This document shows, piece by piece, positions 46,501-60,100 of a stretch of DNA of 64,000 nt. This DNA is from Orobanche coerulescens (lineage: Eukaryota > Streptophyta > Magnoliopsida > Lamiales > Orobanchaceae). The DNA is taken from positions 78,044,096 to 78,108,095 of the forward strand of contig CM065802.1 in the NCBI GenBank assembly GCA_033398695.1, given 5' to 3'. Each line of letters opens with the position of its first letter. Positions within the stretch are counted from its first letter, which is position 1. A program made the position numbers and the translations under genes. Under the pieces are notes generated by a model. It saw nothing but the letters and a program-made list of their open reading frames with translations. It searched no databases and had not been told where the DNA came from.

Positions 46501-49500
46501 AAATGATTTATAATAAAGAACAAGATAGCAATCAAAAAGACCCAACTACCACTGTTGAGTTCTCCAACAACCAAGATAGCAATCAATAAGACCCAACTAC
46601 CACTGTTGAGTTCTCCAACTATATCATCCTTGCTAAAACAGAATCTGAATACATGAATCAGACTCAGACCACTCTTTTAATAAAGCTGGTGGATGAATAG
46701 AAAACAAATTGAACTCAAGGTCATATCAAGATAGGAGTCAAAAAGTGACTGTTTTAAAACTAAACACAATTCCTTGACTTCAGCAGATTTACGATAAAGA
46801 CAAGCTAGATGAGTTTAAAAATACAGCAAAATTTGATCACAAAATCAAGTTAGAAACTTAATAAAGACATTATCCGCTTACCAGACGGGTCATGCTATCA
46901 AATTCCTTGACAGCAGCGGTGAACATAGCAACATCTTCTCCATCAACCGCAGCAGCTAAATCCTGGGGCTCAACATATATACAGATATATATCATATGCC
47001 ATGCTACCACTTTTAGGGCACCAATATATGATACACAGAATTATCATATAAAAAACTATAAACAACCTGTTAATAATAGCTATAACTCAACAGATGGAAA
47101 TAAAATGATACGAGAAGATTACAGCTAACAATCGATATTCCAAAACTGGAAAATGCACAATTACTCCAAGATGAAGGAGAAAAATGATTAAAGAATAACA
47201 GAGAATAAATGATAATGCTTAGGAGCCATGACATACCGCTAGCAATTTGTACTCGCGTGTTCCCGAAAATGTAGGATCCAATTCCTTCAAATGAAGATAA
47301 AATGCATAGGCTTAGCATATATATAAAAAAAATATGGAGTAGCTACTACACACCTAAATTGGATGTACCTGGTATTTCTCTAATGCGTTGTTTATGGCAA
47401 CAACATCACCCTTGCAAAGTTGACAAATACCAGCATTAAGAAGGTGCCCTTTAACTCCATACTTCAACAAGTTATTATTGAGAGAATGCCGTGCTATCTC
47501 TTCATAAATCTCGACAGCTTTTTGATATCTGAACAAAATGTGGACCCAAGAACCCTTTCAGCAGAAAGTTGGATGGCACAGAGGACAGCAAAAAGATAGT
47601 TGAATATGATTAGAGCTGGCCACGAGTCTAGTCGGGGCGACCCCATGCCAACTCATGGACGAGCCGAGTCAATGGAAGGACTGAACCTAGCTCGGCTCAT
47701 CCAAAGGCAAGCTGAGCACGAACTGAGCCAATTCAATACCAACAGTAATTTGTGCTCGTCTCGCCAAATATTTTAAAAAACACTCAGACCGACTACAATC
47801 TAGACGAGCGACTCGTTCACATGTAAAAAATTAACGAACCGACGGAATACCGACCAAAAAATTTTGGTGTCGTAAACCGAATTTTAGTGACCGAATCGAA
47901 TTTACCGAAATCAAAAAATACCAAAAAAGTTGGTATGGTATTGGTAAATACCGAAATTACCAAATGGCAATTGTTTGTGTAACTATATCTGAGCATTCTA
48001 TACTTGTAAGCATATACTCATATATTACATTCTTTTTTTCGTTGTTATAACTCGTATACATTTCTCTATAATCAAAGGTATAAATAAACAACATTAGCAA
48101 GTATTTATAAATATTTTCTAACAAAACACATGTTTTCTCACAATATTAATTCATTATATACAAATAAAGTATTGAATAAATCTATCCTTTAGCAATAATA
48201 GAAATGAATATTAATTTAAAAATATGTACGTAAATAATGGCTTTGTTGGGGAGTTTGTGCCATTATTAATTGCATTAAATTTGTTAATCTAGTATGCTCA
48301 TAGATGGAAAAAATTTGATACTTCTTATTTAAAGAGCAAAAGTAGAGATCGTAGAATATGATCTATTTTGTAAGGTATCCATAAACAATACATTTTGTTG
48401 TAATATATTTATTACAAAGTTGTTATTCCGAAAACGGATATATCGAAGTTGGCAAAAATAATTAGTAACCAGAATCTTTGGTTTGGTAATTGGTAAGACA
48501 ATTATAAAATCAAAAAATTTGGTTTGAAAGCTGGTAACACCCATAACCGATTCGAACCGACCGAGTGACAGGACTAGATAAAAGTTAATCAGTCTATTAG
48601 TAAAAATAAAGAAACTGATTTTACCTGAAAAATAAATAAAGAACTCAAACTATCTTTATTTGATTTTTTACCTACAAAATAAAAGAAAACTTCACACTAG
48701 ATAGTTCAATCAAAACTGGAAAAAAAAAAAAAAAAAACTTGCTTCTAGAAGAAAATACCGAATCAAAATAAAAGTATCAAAATTACAATCTTAAATAGTT
48801 AAATTATTCAATCAAATTGCCAAAAGAAACGCAAATAAAAAAATATCAATTACAAGCAACTCATAAGCACCAAACAATGCATAAAATATCACATAAAATA
48901 GGTTAATCAATTTACGAGTCGAGCCGAGTTGATCACGACTCGAGAGTGAAGCCGAATCGGTTTGCCGAGCCAAGCCGAGTGGATGAGTCGGGGTGAGGCG
49001 ATTCGACGAGTTCACCAAAATTTGAACCAGGCTCACCTCGTCTGTTACCGAGCCGAGTCCGGTTCGTACTGAGTCAGGCAACAAGCCGACTTGCCACAAG
49101 CTACAGATGAGTGGAGTTGAGCTGCACTGAGCGCACCCGAACTAGCTCACTGGCCAGCTCTACATGCTATAAAGGCAAAATTCAAAATGATTCAGACAAG
49201 GCTCAGAAAAAAGTTTGGCTAATGGATGGTCCATATGGAGAGGTTGGGTAGAGGTCCCTTCATGACATGAGTGTATTCATTTTTCCATTAAGGTTTTCAG
49301 TAGCAAGGAATGTCAAAAATTAATGGTTCCAAGCAAAGAGAGATTAGACTCATAAGTTGCCAAAAAGAAAACAAGAGCAGCAGATACGATTCATTTTGGT
49401 CAAAGATGCCATAAAATCCACATGTCCAAAAGATAAATGTAAAGAAAAATCCATATAATTCGATTAAATCATCTTACTAAGAAAACGGAAAATGGAAAGA

Positions 49501-51129
49501 AACAAACATCCATTTTCGTGAAAATAGAAGGCAAAAGAGAAAAGCTAAGAGAGCAAAAAATTTCAGTACAAACGCATTAAACAACTGGCGATGTGGCAAA
49601 ATGACAACATACAAAGAGAGCAGCAAAACTTAACTGTTCCAGTTGAGCAGAATATTCAGCAATTTTCTGTTTGCACTGATTTGCAGATGTTGTTACTTCT
49701 TCGCTTAAGAAGAGATCAGCAGCTTTTTCATAGTAAACAATAGCCTGCTCCACGTTTGGTTCTTGCTCATACAATTCTGCTATTTCCTACAAAGTAAAAA
49801 TCTCTAGTTAATGTTTTTTCAACTAAATTAAAGTAACAATGATAATGTCCAGTTTCCCAGGTTTCACCAACACAATAAATTCAATGCCATGATGACATTA
49901 ACCATAAGAACGGCATGGAATTAGTTTTTAATGTTATCGAAAAGATAAGGACCAAACCTTTAACAACTACTCCCTCTGTCCCGTTCAAAGCTTGATAGAG
50001 GGTGTATATTTGGTGTATTTTAGGTAATGATTGGTGTAAGTAATGATGATAGATGTGTGGTTGAGATTAAAAAGCAAAAAGTATTGATCTTGAGTTTGTG
50101 GTAAAAATTAAAAAGTAAAAACTGGTTGTTGATTTGATTGTAGAAAGGTGATAAATGTAAAGTTACTAAAGGGACGGAAAAAAAGGTGATGTGAATCAAG
50201 AAGCAGTCAGTCAGACGGAAGAAGAACTATACACTCTCGTGGGACCAATAACAAGATCACGAGAGTTGGAAATTTCATACACGATACACCTTCGTATTTT
50301 TGTCATAACTTTCACGTCTGATATCCTATTGAGATGATTCAGGTGGATTAGGAAAGCTAAGAGGCAGTACTACAATCATCTAGACAACAAGGTCAAAATT
50401 GGAAGTTTAGGAGCCCTTATGCCACTAGAACGACAACATCATATTTTTTTAACTTTGATTTCTTATTTTCAAAACTTAAGTGCTGGTCTTTGATTTTTTT
50501 TCCCCTAAAAATGTGTTGACTCCTTAACTTATGGGTTGATTAGTCACTGATCAGATTTTAGGAGCTTTGAATGTTGAATTTATAATTTCTTAGTCTTCAT
50601 ACGTTTTATTTTATATTTTTATATTTTAATAGTTTTAGGAATTTTGGAGATAAATAGCCCTCATTTTCATTTGTAAAAACTAAAAACACCTTGAAATTTA
50701 TCAAAATTGTGAGTGTTTGTGTTAACAAACTTTCTTCTTATTTTGTTGAGTGTCTCCAAAAGATAAATCGTGATTTCAATTCACTTATCGAGGTGTTAGA
50801 AACCACGTGGCGTGAATGAATCACACCTTCTGGTTTGCTACGGCGCGTCACGTAGAGGGCTTGAACTAAAACAACCATTTACTTAATATTGGAACGATCT
50901 TGAGAACTAAAATCATACTAGCGATAGCGATTACCACAGCACGTCGTGTGGGGGTCGCATCAGTTGGCTTCAGAGCTCGGTTTTTCCGTTACTAAGTGGT
51001 ATCATCTATTTTCCTTCATTTTCATAATCTTCTTATCTTACCATCCTATCAGTTCTTTCTATCTTCTAAATCTTCCGTCTTCTTAATATATAAAAAAAAA
51101 TAGCGACGATCGGTTCTACCATCACAGTG

Positions 51130-51176
<47 letters not shown>

Positions 51177-54100
51177 AGAGAGAGAGGATCAAATGAGAAT
51201 GGATCTTATCATGTGAATTGCGAATATGCATGAGTTTTGTACTAATTATGCATGAAATATATACATTTCGTGCATCAAAATTGCAATGCATTAAAATATG
51301 AATTATATGCATCAAAATATCGATGCATTAAAATATTGCATTATATGCATCAAATTTTTGTGAGAATAAATCTAGGCCATCCATTTATCGAGATCTATGA
51401 ATGAAATTCATTCTTATTTCTTAACTTAAATTGCATTCTCACATGATATGATATATATATATATATATCATATCATGTGAGAATGCAATTTAAGTTAAGA
51501 AATAAGAATGAATTTCATTCATAGATCTCGATAAATGGATATGGATATATATATATATGATATATATATATATATAATATTTGATATAAATCATCAAGTG
51601 TAAGCCAAGGGAATTATAATCCTTAGCATTTTAAGTATCTAAAAAAAAGTATACAAAAATCATCATCATCATCATCATCAAAAAAAGTATACAAAAATAA
51701 ATACAAAAAAAAAATATACAAAAAAAGTATACAAAAACAAATTATACAAAAAAATTACGAAAAAAAATACAAAAAAAAGAAAGGTATACAAAAAAAAGAG
51801 TATACAGAAAAATAATAATACTTGTATATAAATATACTTATTTATCACAAAGATCGGTTCTACCACCACAGTGAATATATGTATGTGTGTGTGTACGAAG
51901 GTTGTTCTACCACCACAGTGAAATATAAAAATAAATATAAACCTGGAGTGCGGATTACCGCACTGTAAAATTAAAACTTGTCACGATACTCGTCTATATA
52001 ATCACCTTGTGAGTTGTGGGGCATTTATATAAAGCCGAGTGATAAAAGACAAGAACCGTGCCAAAAAAAATCTAAAAGAGTGATACACGAGCGTTGAGTG
52101 ATCGAGCGATACACGTGAGGATCTTGTTGGGATTAATTTCTGTGTGTGCGTCAAAAAAAAGGACAAAAAAAGGCAAAAAAAAGCCAAAAAAAGCAAAAAA
52201 AAAGAGCAAAAAAAAAACGTAAAGGGAATAAAAAAGGCAAAAAAAGCAAAAAAAAAAAGAGCAAAAAAAATGTCAAAATCCGATATTGAGAAAAATGAAG
52301 GAAACGAAGCCCTTCAAAACATACAAGAAATGCTCACCCAATTAATTACAAGACAAGATCGACAAGAAGTAGCGATCAAAAATTTACAAAAAAATAAAGA
52401 GGACGAGCACCACCGTAGAAGAAGTAATGTGAGTCCCATCTCATATAGAGAGTACGAGGATGAAACATTCTCCGAGAATGAAACTTACCAAAATCGAGGA
52501 GGACGTGGTCGAGGAGGTCGGAGAGAACAAGGTAGACGGTATGAAAGGGAAGGACAAAACGAGGAAGACCGAAGTATGGGAAATATAAAAATGAAAATCC
52601 CATCCTTCGAAGGGCAGAGCGATCCGGACACATACCTTGACTGGGAGAGGAAATTGGAAACTATATTTGATTGCCACAACTATGCCAGTACTAAGAAAAT
52701 GAGGTTAGCAATAACCGAATTTTACGAATATCCCAGCATTTGGTGGGACCAACTTGTGAGAGGAATAGAGAGAGGCCAATTAATAATTGGGAGAAATTAA
52801 AGATTGTAATGCGTAGAAGATTTGTTCCAAATTATTATCATAAGGAACTATTTTCTCGTCTTCAATCCTTAAAACAAGGTCCAAGGAGCATCGAAGATTT
52901 TCGAAAGGAAATGGAGATGTTAATGATCGGGCCGATGTGAGGGATTCGAAGGAGGCCACAATGGCGAGATTTCTACATGGCATGAGGGCGGAGATCTCTA
53001 AAGAAGTTTATAAACAACATTATGTTGAGTTCGAACTTCGAGGACATGGTATATGCAGCGATCAAAATTGAGAGAAACTTGCGAAGGGGAGGCAACAATA
53101 CTTACTCCACGGGGTAGACAACTCCTTGGAAGCCTCAAACAGGAAATCGAGACGTACCCAAGGACAGTTTTGATAGAAGTACCGTGAAGGGGAAGTTTGA
53201 GGTGGGGAGTGCTAGTCGAACAAAACCCGAAGTAAGATCTACATCCGTAGAAAACACAAACACGAGAAACAGGGACATCAAGTGTTTCTGATGCCACGGG
53301 CGAGGACACATTGCATACCAATGCACTAATAAACGAGCAATGATACTTAGGGAGGACGGAGAATATGATGAAGAGGAGGAAGAAGAGAAAGAAGAAAGTG
53401 ATGAAGGAGAGCTAGAATTCGCACCCGCGCTTGTCATTAGAAGGGTGTTGAATGTGAAGGCAAAGGAGGAAGAGACCAACGAACAACAAGAAAATCTTTT
53501 TCACACTAGATGTTTTGTGAGCCGACCCCAAATCATTTTGGGACTAAGGCTTAGATGTTGTTGTTGTTGTACTAGATGTTTTGTGAAATATAAAAATTGT
53601 AGTGTGATCATTGGTAACGGAAGTTGGACCAATGTGGCTAGTGCGATGCTAGTCGAGGGGTTAGAATTACCAACAAGGCGACATCCTAAGCCTTATAGAC
53701 TTCATTGGCTAAATGATTGCGGAGAGGTTCGGGTGAATAAACAGGTACTCATAACCATCACAATTGAAAAATACCATGATGATATCATATGTGACGTTGT
53801 ACCAATGCAGGCTTACCATATTTTGTTGGGTAGACCACGGCATTACGATCGAGATGCCCAACTTAGCGGGAAGAAAAATCGTTACTCATTTGAGAAAGAT
53901 GGGAGGAAAATCATATTAGTTCCCATGACGAAAATACAAGTCCATGAAAATCAAATTCGACTCCAGAAAGAAGTTGAAGAAAAAGAAAAAGGAAAAGAAA
54001 AGGAAAAAGAAAAAGAAAAAGAAAAAGAAAAAGAAAAAGAAAATGAAAATGAAAAAGAAAAAGAAAAAGAAAAGAGAGAAAAAGAAAAAAAAATGAAAAA

Positions 54101-57100
54101 TCAAAAAAAATGTTTATTTATAAGTGCAAAAGAAATCGTTAAAGAAGTTGAGGGGTAACCCGCATACTTGCTTCTCACCAAACGAATTTGCACTCTTGAC
54201 GATGATAAAAATCGGAATGTTCCGAGTACTATAAAAAATCTATTGCAGGACTTCAATGAAGTTTTTCCGAATGAGTTACCACCCGGTTTGCCACCAAAAA
54301 GAGGGATCGAGCACCAAATCGACTTTGCGCCAGGAGCCGTCATTCCAAATCGACCGGCATACCGAAATAATCCTGAAGAAACTAAGGAGATTCAGCGGCA
54401 AGTCGAGGAGTTATTAAGTATTGGGTTCATACGAGAAAGTTTGAGTCCTTGTCCCGTTCCGATAATTGTCGTACCAAAGAAAGACGGGACTTAAAGAATG
54501 TGCACCGACTGCCGAGCGGTGAACAATATCACGATAAAGTATCGACATCCAATTCCAAGGATAGATGATATATTGGACGAATTACATGGTTCGTGTGTGT
54601 TTAGTAAAATTGATATAATGAAAGGTTATCACCAAATTCATATGAAAGAAGGGGATGAATGGAAAACGGCCTTTAAAACTAAACACGGATTATATGAATG
54701 GTTGGTAATGTCTTTTGATCTTACAAATGCACCGAGCACTTTTATGCGGCTAATGAATCATGTTTTGCGTGCTTATATTGGAAAATTTGTTGTCGTATAC
54801 TCTGATTATATTCTCATTTATAGCAAGAGCAAAGACGAACACGTTGAACATTTAAGATTAGTTTTAATTACCTTGAGAAAGGAACAATTATATGCTAGTC
54901 TTAAGAAATGTACTTTTTGCATGAGTGAGGTTATATTCCTTGGCTACGTCGTTAGCATTGACGGCATAAAAGTTTATGAAGAAAAGATAAGGGCCATACG
55001 AGAATGGCCTAGACCGACTAATGCATCTTAGGTAAGAAGCTTTCATGGTTTAGCAGGTTTTTATCGACGCTTTGTTAAAGATTTTAGCACGATTGCAGCC
55101 CCGTTAAATGAACTTGTAAAGAAACATGCTAAATTTCATTGGGTGATGATCAAAAAAATGCCTTTAACAAATTAAAGGATAAATTATGCACCGCACCTGT
55201 TTTAGCATTACCAAATGTTTCTAACACTTCTCAAATTGTGTGTGATGCTTCAGGAGTAGGAATTGGAGCGGTATTAATGCAGGGAAAGCGGCCGATTGCT
55301 TACTTTAGCGAGAAACTTGGAGGAGCGACGTTGAACTACCCTACATATGATAAAGAATTGTATGCTTTGGTTAGAGCTTTACGTACGTGGCAACACTACT
55401 TATGGCCTAAAGAGTTCGTGATTCACACGGATCATGAATCATTGAAGCATCTCAAAGGACAAAATAAGTTGAGTAAAAGACATGCCAAATGATTAGAGGA
55501 GATCGGATCATTTCCTTACATCATCGAGTATAAACAAGGAAAGGAGAACATCATTGCCGATACGTTGTCAAGAAGATATGTATTACTTAATACGCTTTCT
55601 TGTAAATTGTTGGGATTTGAGCTCTTGAAACGATCTTGTGGGAGATAAAGATTTTGGCGAAACATATGTTGCTTGCGAAACAAAAAGTGTGGATAAATTT
55701 TATCGGGATGATGGATTTTTATTCCGTGAAAATAAATTTTGCATTCTTTTTGTTCGACACGGGAGTTGTTAGTAAGGGAAGCACATAGTGGGGGATTAAT
55801 GGGATATTTCGGAATTGCCAAAACTTTTGAAATATTGCATGAACACTTCTTTTGGCCTAAAATGAAATATGATGTTTATAAAATTGTCAATTCATGCATT
55901 ATTTGTCGAAGGGCAAAACCACGAGTTTTACCACATGGTTTGTACATGCCACTTCCGGTTCCTAACGAGCCTTGGGTTGATCTTTCTATAGACTTTGTGT
56001 TGGGGTTACCAAATGTAAGATCTGGTTGTGATTCGATATTTGTCGTCGTTGATAGATTTAGCAAAATGGCACATTTCATTGCATGTCACAAAACTGACGA
56101 TGCCACTCATATTGCAAATTTATTTTTCAAAGAAATTGTACGTTTACATGGAATGCCAAAAAGCAGTGTCCGATCGGGATTCTAAATTTCTTAGCCATTT
56201 TTGAAAAGTTTTGCGGACGAAACTGGGAACAAATATGCTTTATTCGACAACTTGTCATCCCCAAACTGATGGCCAAACCGAGGTAGTTAACCGAACACTT
56301 AGTCAATTGTTACGAACTGTTGTTAACAAGAACTTGAAAAATTGGGAAACATCTTTACCATTAATTGAATTTGCTTATAACGGAACCGTTCATTCTACCA
56401 CTACATGTTCTCCATTTGAAATTGTATATGGTTTTAATCCGATAACTCCTTTAGACTTGTTGTCTATTCATATAGATGACATGAGCAGTATCGATGGCAA
56501 GAAAAAGGCTGAAATGATCAAACAACTGCATGCAAAGATTCGAGAACAAATTAAAAAATGCAACGAACATAATGTCCGAATAAAGAATAAGGGACAGAAG
56601 CAAGTATTCTTTGAACCAGGTGACTGGGATTGGATTCACTTGAGGAATGAGAGGTTTCCCGCACAACGGAAGTCGAAGTTGATGCTGAGGGGAGACGAAC
56701 CATTCCAAATTTTAGAATGCATCAATGATAATGCCTACAAAGTGGATCTACCTGTTGAATATAATGTTTCTGCTACCTTCAATGTTGTTAACTTAAGCCC
56801 TTTTGAATTTTCAGATTCGAGGACGAATCCTTTTGAGGACGGGGGGAATGATGTGAATCAAGAAGCAGTCAGTCGGAAGAACTATACATTTCCGTGGGAC
56901 CAATAACAAGATCTCGAGCAAATGCGATAAAGAATTCATTAACAATGCTCGTGCAAATTATTTCAATCAAGTCGATGACCATAAATATAATAACATCTTT
57001 CTTTGTGTCATTGAAGCCGTCACATGTTAGATCAAAATTGTTGATGTTATCATTCCAAGCGATAAGACTAACTGAAGCAGCTTTCGTAATTCAGATGTAT

Positions 57101-60100
57101 CTCCTACATACAATGTCCAATTAAGCTCGTATATATACCATCAGAAAGCTGAGAAAGTCCTAAATTTTTTATGTTCATCATGACATCAAAATCGAATATT
57201 TGCAGTGGTGAAAATGCGGTACAAATGAAAGCAAGAGATACGATACACCTTCATATTTTGTCATAATTCTCACGTCCGATATCCTATTGAGATGATTCAA
57301 GTGGATTTGAAAAGTTGAGAGGCAGTACTACAATCATCTAGAAGACAACAAGATCAATATCGGAAGTCTAGGAGCCCTTATGCCACTAAAACGACACCAG
57401 CATATTTTTTTAACTTTGATTTCTTATTTTCAAAACTTAAGTTTTGGCCTTTGATTTTGTCCCCCTAAAAATGTGTTGACTCCTTAACTTATGGGTTGAT
57501 TAGTCATTGATCATATTATAGGAGCTTTGAATGTTGAATTTATAATTTCTTAGTCTTCATAAGTTTTATTTTATATTTTTATACTGTAATAGTTGTAGGA
57601 ATTTTGGAGATAAATAGCCCTCATTTTTATTTGTAAAAACACCTTGAAATTTATCAAAATTGTGAGTGTTTGTGTTAACAAACTTTCTTCTTAGTTCGTT
57701 GAGTGTGTCTCCAAAATATAAATCGTGATTTCAATTCACTTATCGAGGCGTTAGAAACCTCGTGGCGTGTTTGAATCGCACCTTCCGGTTTGCTACGGCG
57801 CGTCACGTAGAGGGCTTGAAGTAAAACAACTATTTGCTTAATATTGGAACAATCTTGGGAACTAAAATCATACTAGCGATAGCGATTACCACGGCATGTC
57901 GTGTGGGGGTCGCATCAAAAGGGGTAAGTGTAAAGCTTTGAGCGGAACGGAGGGAGTACAATATAGAATATCCATATGGACCATATCTTCGGTCTCACAA
58001 TTTATATCGACATATGTCTAAAGTTTTTATCTTGTAATATGTGACATAATTTTAAGCCTTCCGGTATCCAGGGACTGCTTGGCAAATAATGTTCCTGGGT
58101 ATCCGAACAGTAAATCTGGCATGCAATTAACCATAAGCATCATGATGATATTAACCATAACCATAAGCAGGGCATGGAATTTAATTATTCGTTTTTATAT
58201 AAAAAAAAAGCACCAGAACTTAACTACAATCGAAGATCAATATGGACCCTGTCTTTGGTATTACAACTGATATTGACATTTGTAAAGTATTTACCTTGTA
58301 ATATCTGGCAGCCATACTAAGCCTTCCAATCTCCTGGAACAAATTTGCCGATTTCTCCAGGCACGATATTGACTCTGCAAAATTCAATGTGAATTAATGG
58401 CAGAATGCAGATATATTCCTAGGTTCAAGACTTCAAGTTAAAAAGCAACACAATCGTCCAAAATGACAGCCATATTTTCCAGACGTTACTCATACAACGA
58501 TAAACTCTGCATGTGGGTGTCTTCTTGACTTTCATTGCCGGTCCCAAGCCCGGATAAAGAGGAGGGTTGCGGTAGGTTAGTGGCAGCCAGCGTAAAACTC
58601 GTCACATCCCATGAACATGAATCAAACTTTGAAAATCGTTGGGGCGTCTCCTCATAAGCGACGCGCTGCATTTCATAGGCCCGGGTGCAGTGATAAGTAT
58701 GCGAGGGTTGCTAGGTCATCGCCCAGAAGCAGCGCGCCACCTTTACATCTGAGGGTGGTGTCAAATGAGCAAGGATGCGCTACACTTTCATAGGCCCGGG
58801 TGTAGTGGAAAATATGCAAGGGTTGCTAGGTCGTCGCCCGGAAGCGGCGCGCCACCTCGAAGTATGGGTGTGGTGCCAAATGTGCAAGAATCCTTGCAGC
58901 GTGGACGGGGACAGACAGAGATGTTAGTTCATGCGGCTAGTAAGGGTAGTAAGGTGCGGTTTGGAACTTGGAACGTTGGCTCTTTGACGGGGAGATCAGC
59001 AGAAGTGGGGGAGGTTATGAAAAGGAGGATTCACATAATGTGTGTACAAGAGACTAAGTGGGTTGGCGAGAAGGCAAGAGTGTTAGCTCCTTGGGGTTAC
59101 AAGCTTTGGTACTCTGGAAATGATAGAAGTAGAAATGGAGTGGGTATCGTCATTGATAAAGAATTCATTGATGATGTGGTGGAAGTGTCAAGAAAGAGCG
59201 ATAGAATAATGAGTATTAAGCTTGTGATAGGGGATGAGTTTCTAACTATCATAAGTGTTTATACACCACAAGTAGGATTGGATGCATCGATTTAGCAGAG
59301 GTGGCTTTGAGAGCATTCATGGTGGCTTTGGTTTTGGGGATAGGAATGAAGCAGCAAATGGTATACTGGATTTCGCATTAGCTAATGACTTGGGTATTAT
59401 GAACACTTGGTTCGAGAAAAGGGACTCTCATTTGGTGACATATAGAAATGGAGGTAAAGCAAGTCAGATTGATTTCTTTTTTAGTAAGGAATGTTTGGAG
59501 GAAAAGTTTTACTAATTGCAAGGTGATACCCGGTGAGAGTGCTGCAACGCAGCATAGGGTTGTGGTGCTTGACTTTCGAGGTAAGAGGCACTTAAGAAAG
59601 AGTAGACCACAAGTTGACCCTCGAATTAAGTGGTGGAAGCTCCAAGGGGAGAGTCGACATACTTTTGTGGCTAAGATTGCTGATAGTGGTATAGATTGCA
59701 CGAAGATGGATATAGAATCGATGTGGAACTTGTTGGAGCATAACATAAAGGAAGTTGCAAAAGAAGTCCTAGGAGAATCTAAAGGAAACAGACCATCAAG
59801 TAAGGACACATCTTGGTGAAATGATGAAGTTAAGCAAGCGATAAAGACCAAACGTGAATGTTATAAGGTATTGGGTAAATGCTCGAGCGATGAGAATTAT
59901 GAGAAGTACAAGAAAGCTCGAACAGAAGCTAAAAAGGCAGTGAGAAATGCCCGATCAAAGGTCAATCAAGAATTATATGCAAGATTAGATACAAAAGAAG
60001 GGGAAAAAGATATCTATAAACTTGCTCGAATGAGAGAGAAGAAGACGCGAGATATTGGAAAAGTTAAATGTGTAAAAGATACTGACCAAAAAGTTTTAGT

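Larger units (their letters stand above)
50187..57917 (+). mobile_element. Ty3-gypsy retrotransposon, degenerate, TSD AAAGG
   Basis: LTRs at 50187-50962 and 56849-57917, with exact 5-bp TSD AAAGG at 50182-50186 and 57918-57922. The order gag, protease, RT, RNase H, integrase is the gypsy order. It is sense to the plus strand, antisense to alpha-SNAP. Frameshifts, stops and altered catalytic residues show it is dead. The 5' part (51000-52260) has accumulated AT repeats, a large palindrome and poly-A-rich sequence. The lineage is chromovirus-like by sequence style, but no chromodomain is seen at the end. Confidence 0.9.
49970..57956. mobile_element. Stowaway MITE (about 251 bp) split by a gypsy element, in alpha-SNAP intron 4
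   Basis: The ends are CTCCCTCTGTCCCG at 49970 and CGGAACGGAGGGAG ending at 57956, each flanked by TA (49968-49969 and 57957-57958): the Tc1/mariner Stowaway signature. The two MITE halves are 49970-50186 and 57923-57956. The gypsy element between them has its own TSD. Confidence 0.85.

Noticed and set aside
51600..51900. Possible gene in A-rich repeats (minus-strand 63-codon frame)
   Set aside because: Simple ACAAAAAA repeat; Phe/Leu-only translation.
53916..54104. Minus-strand Phe-rich 62-codon frame
   Set aside because: Shadow of the Glu-Lys repeat on the plus strand.
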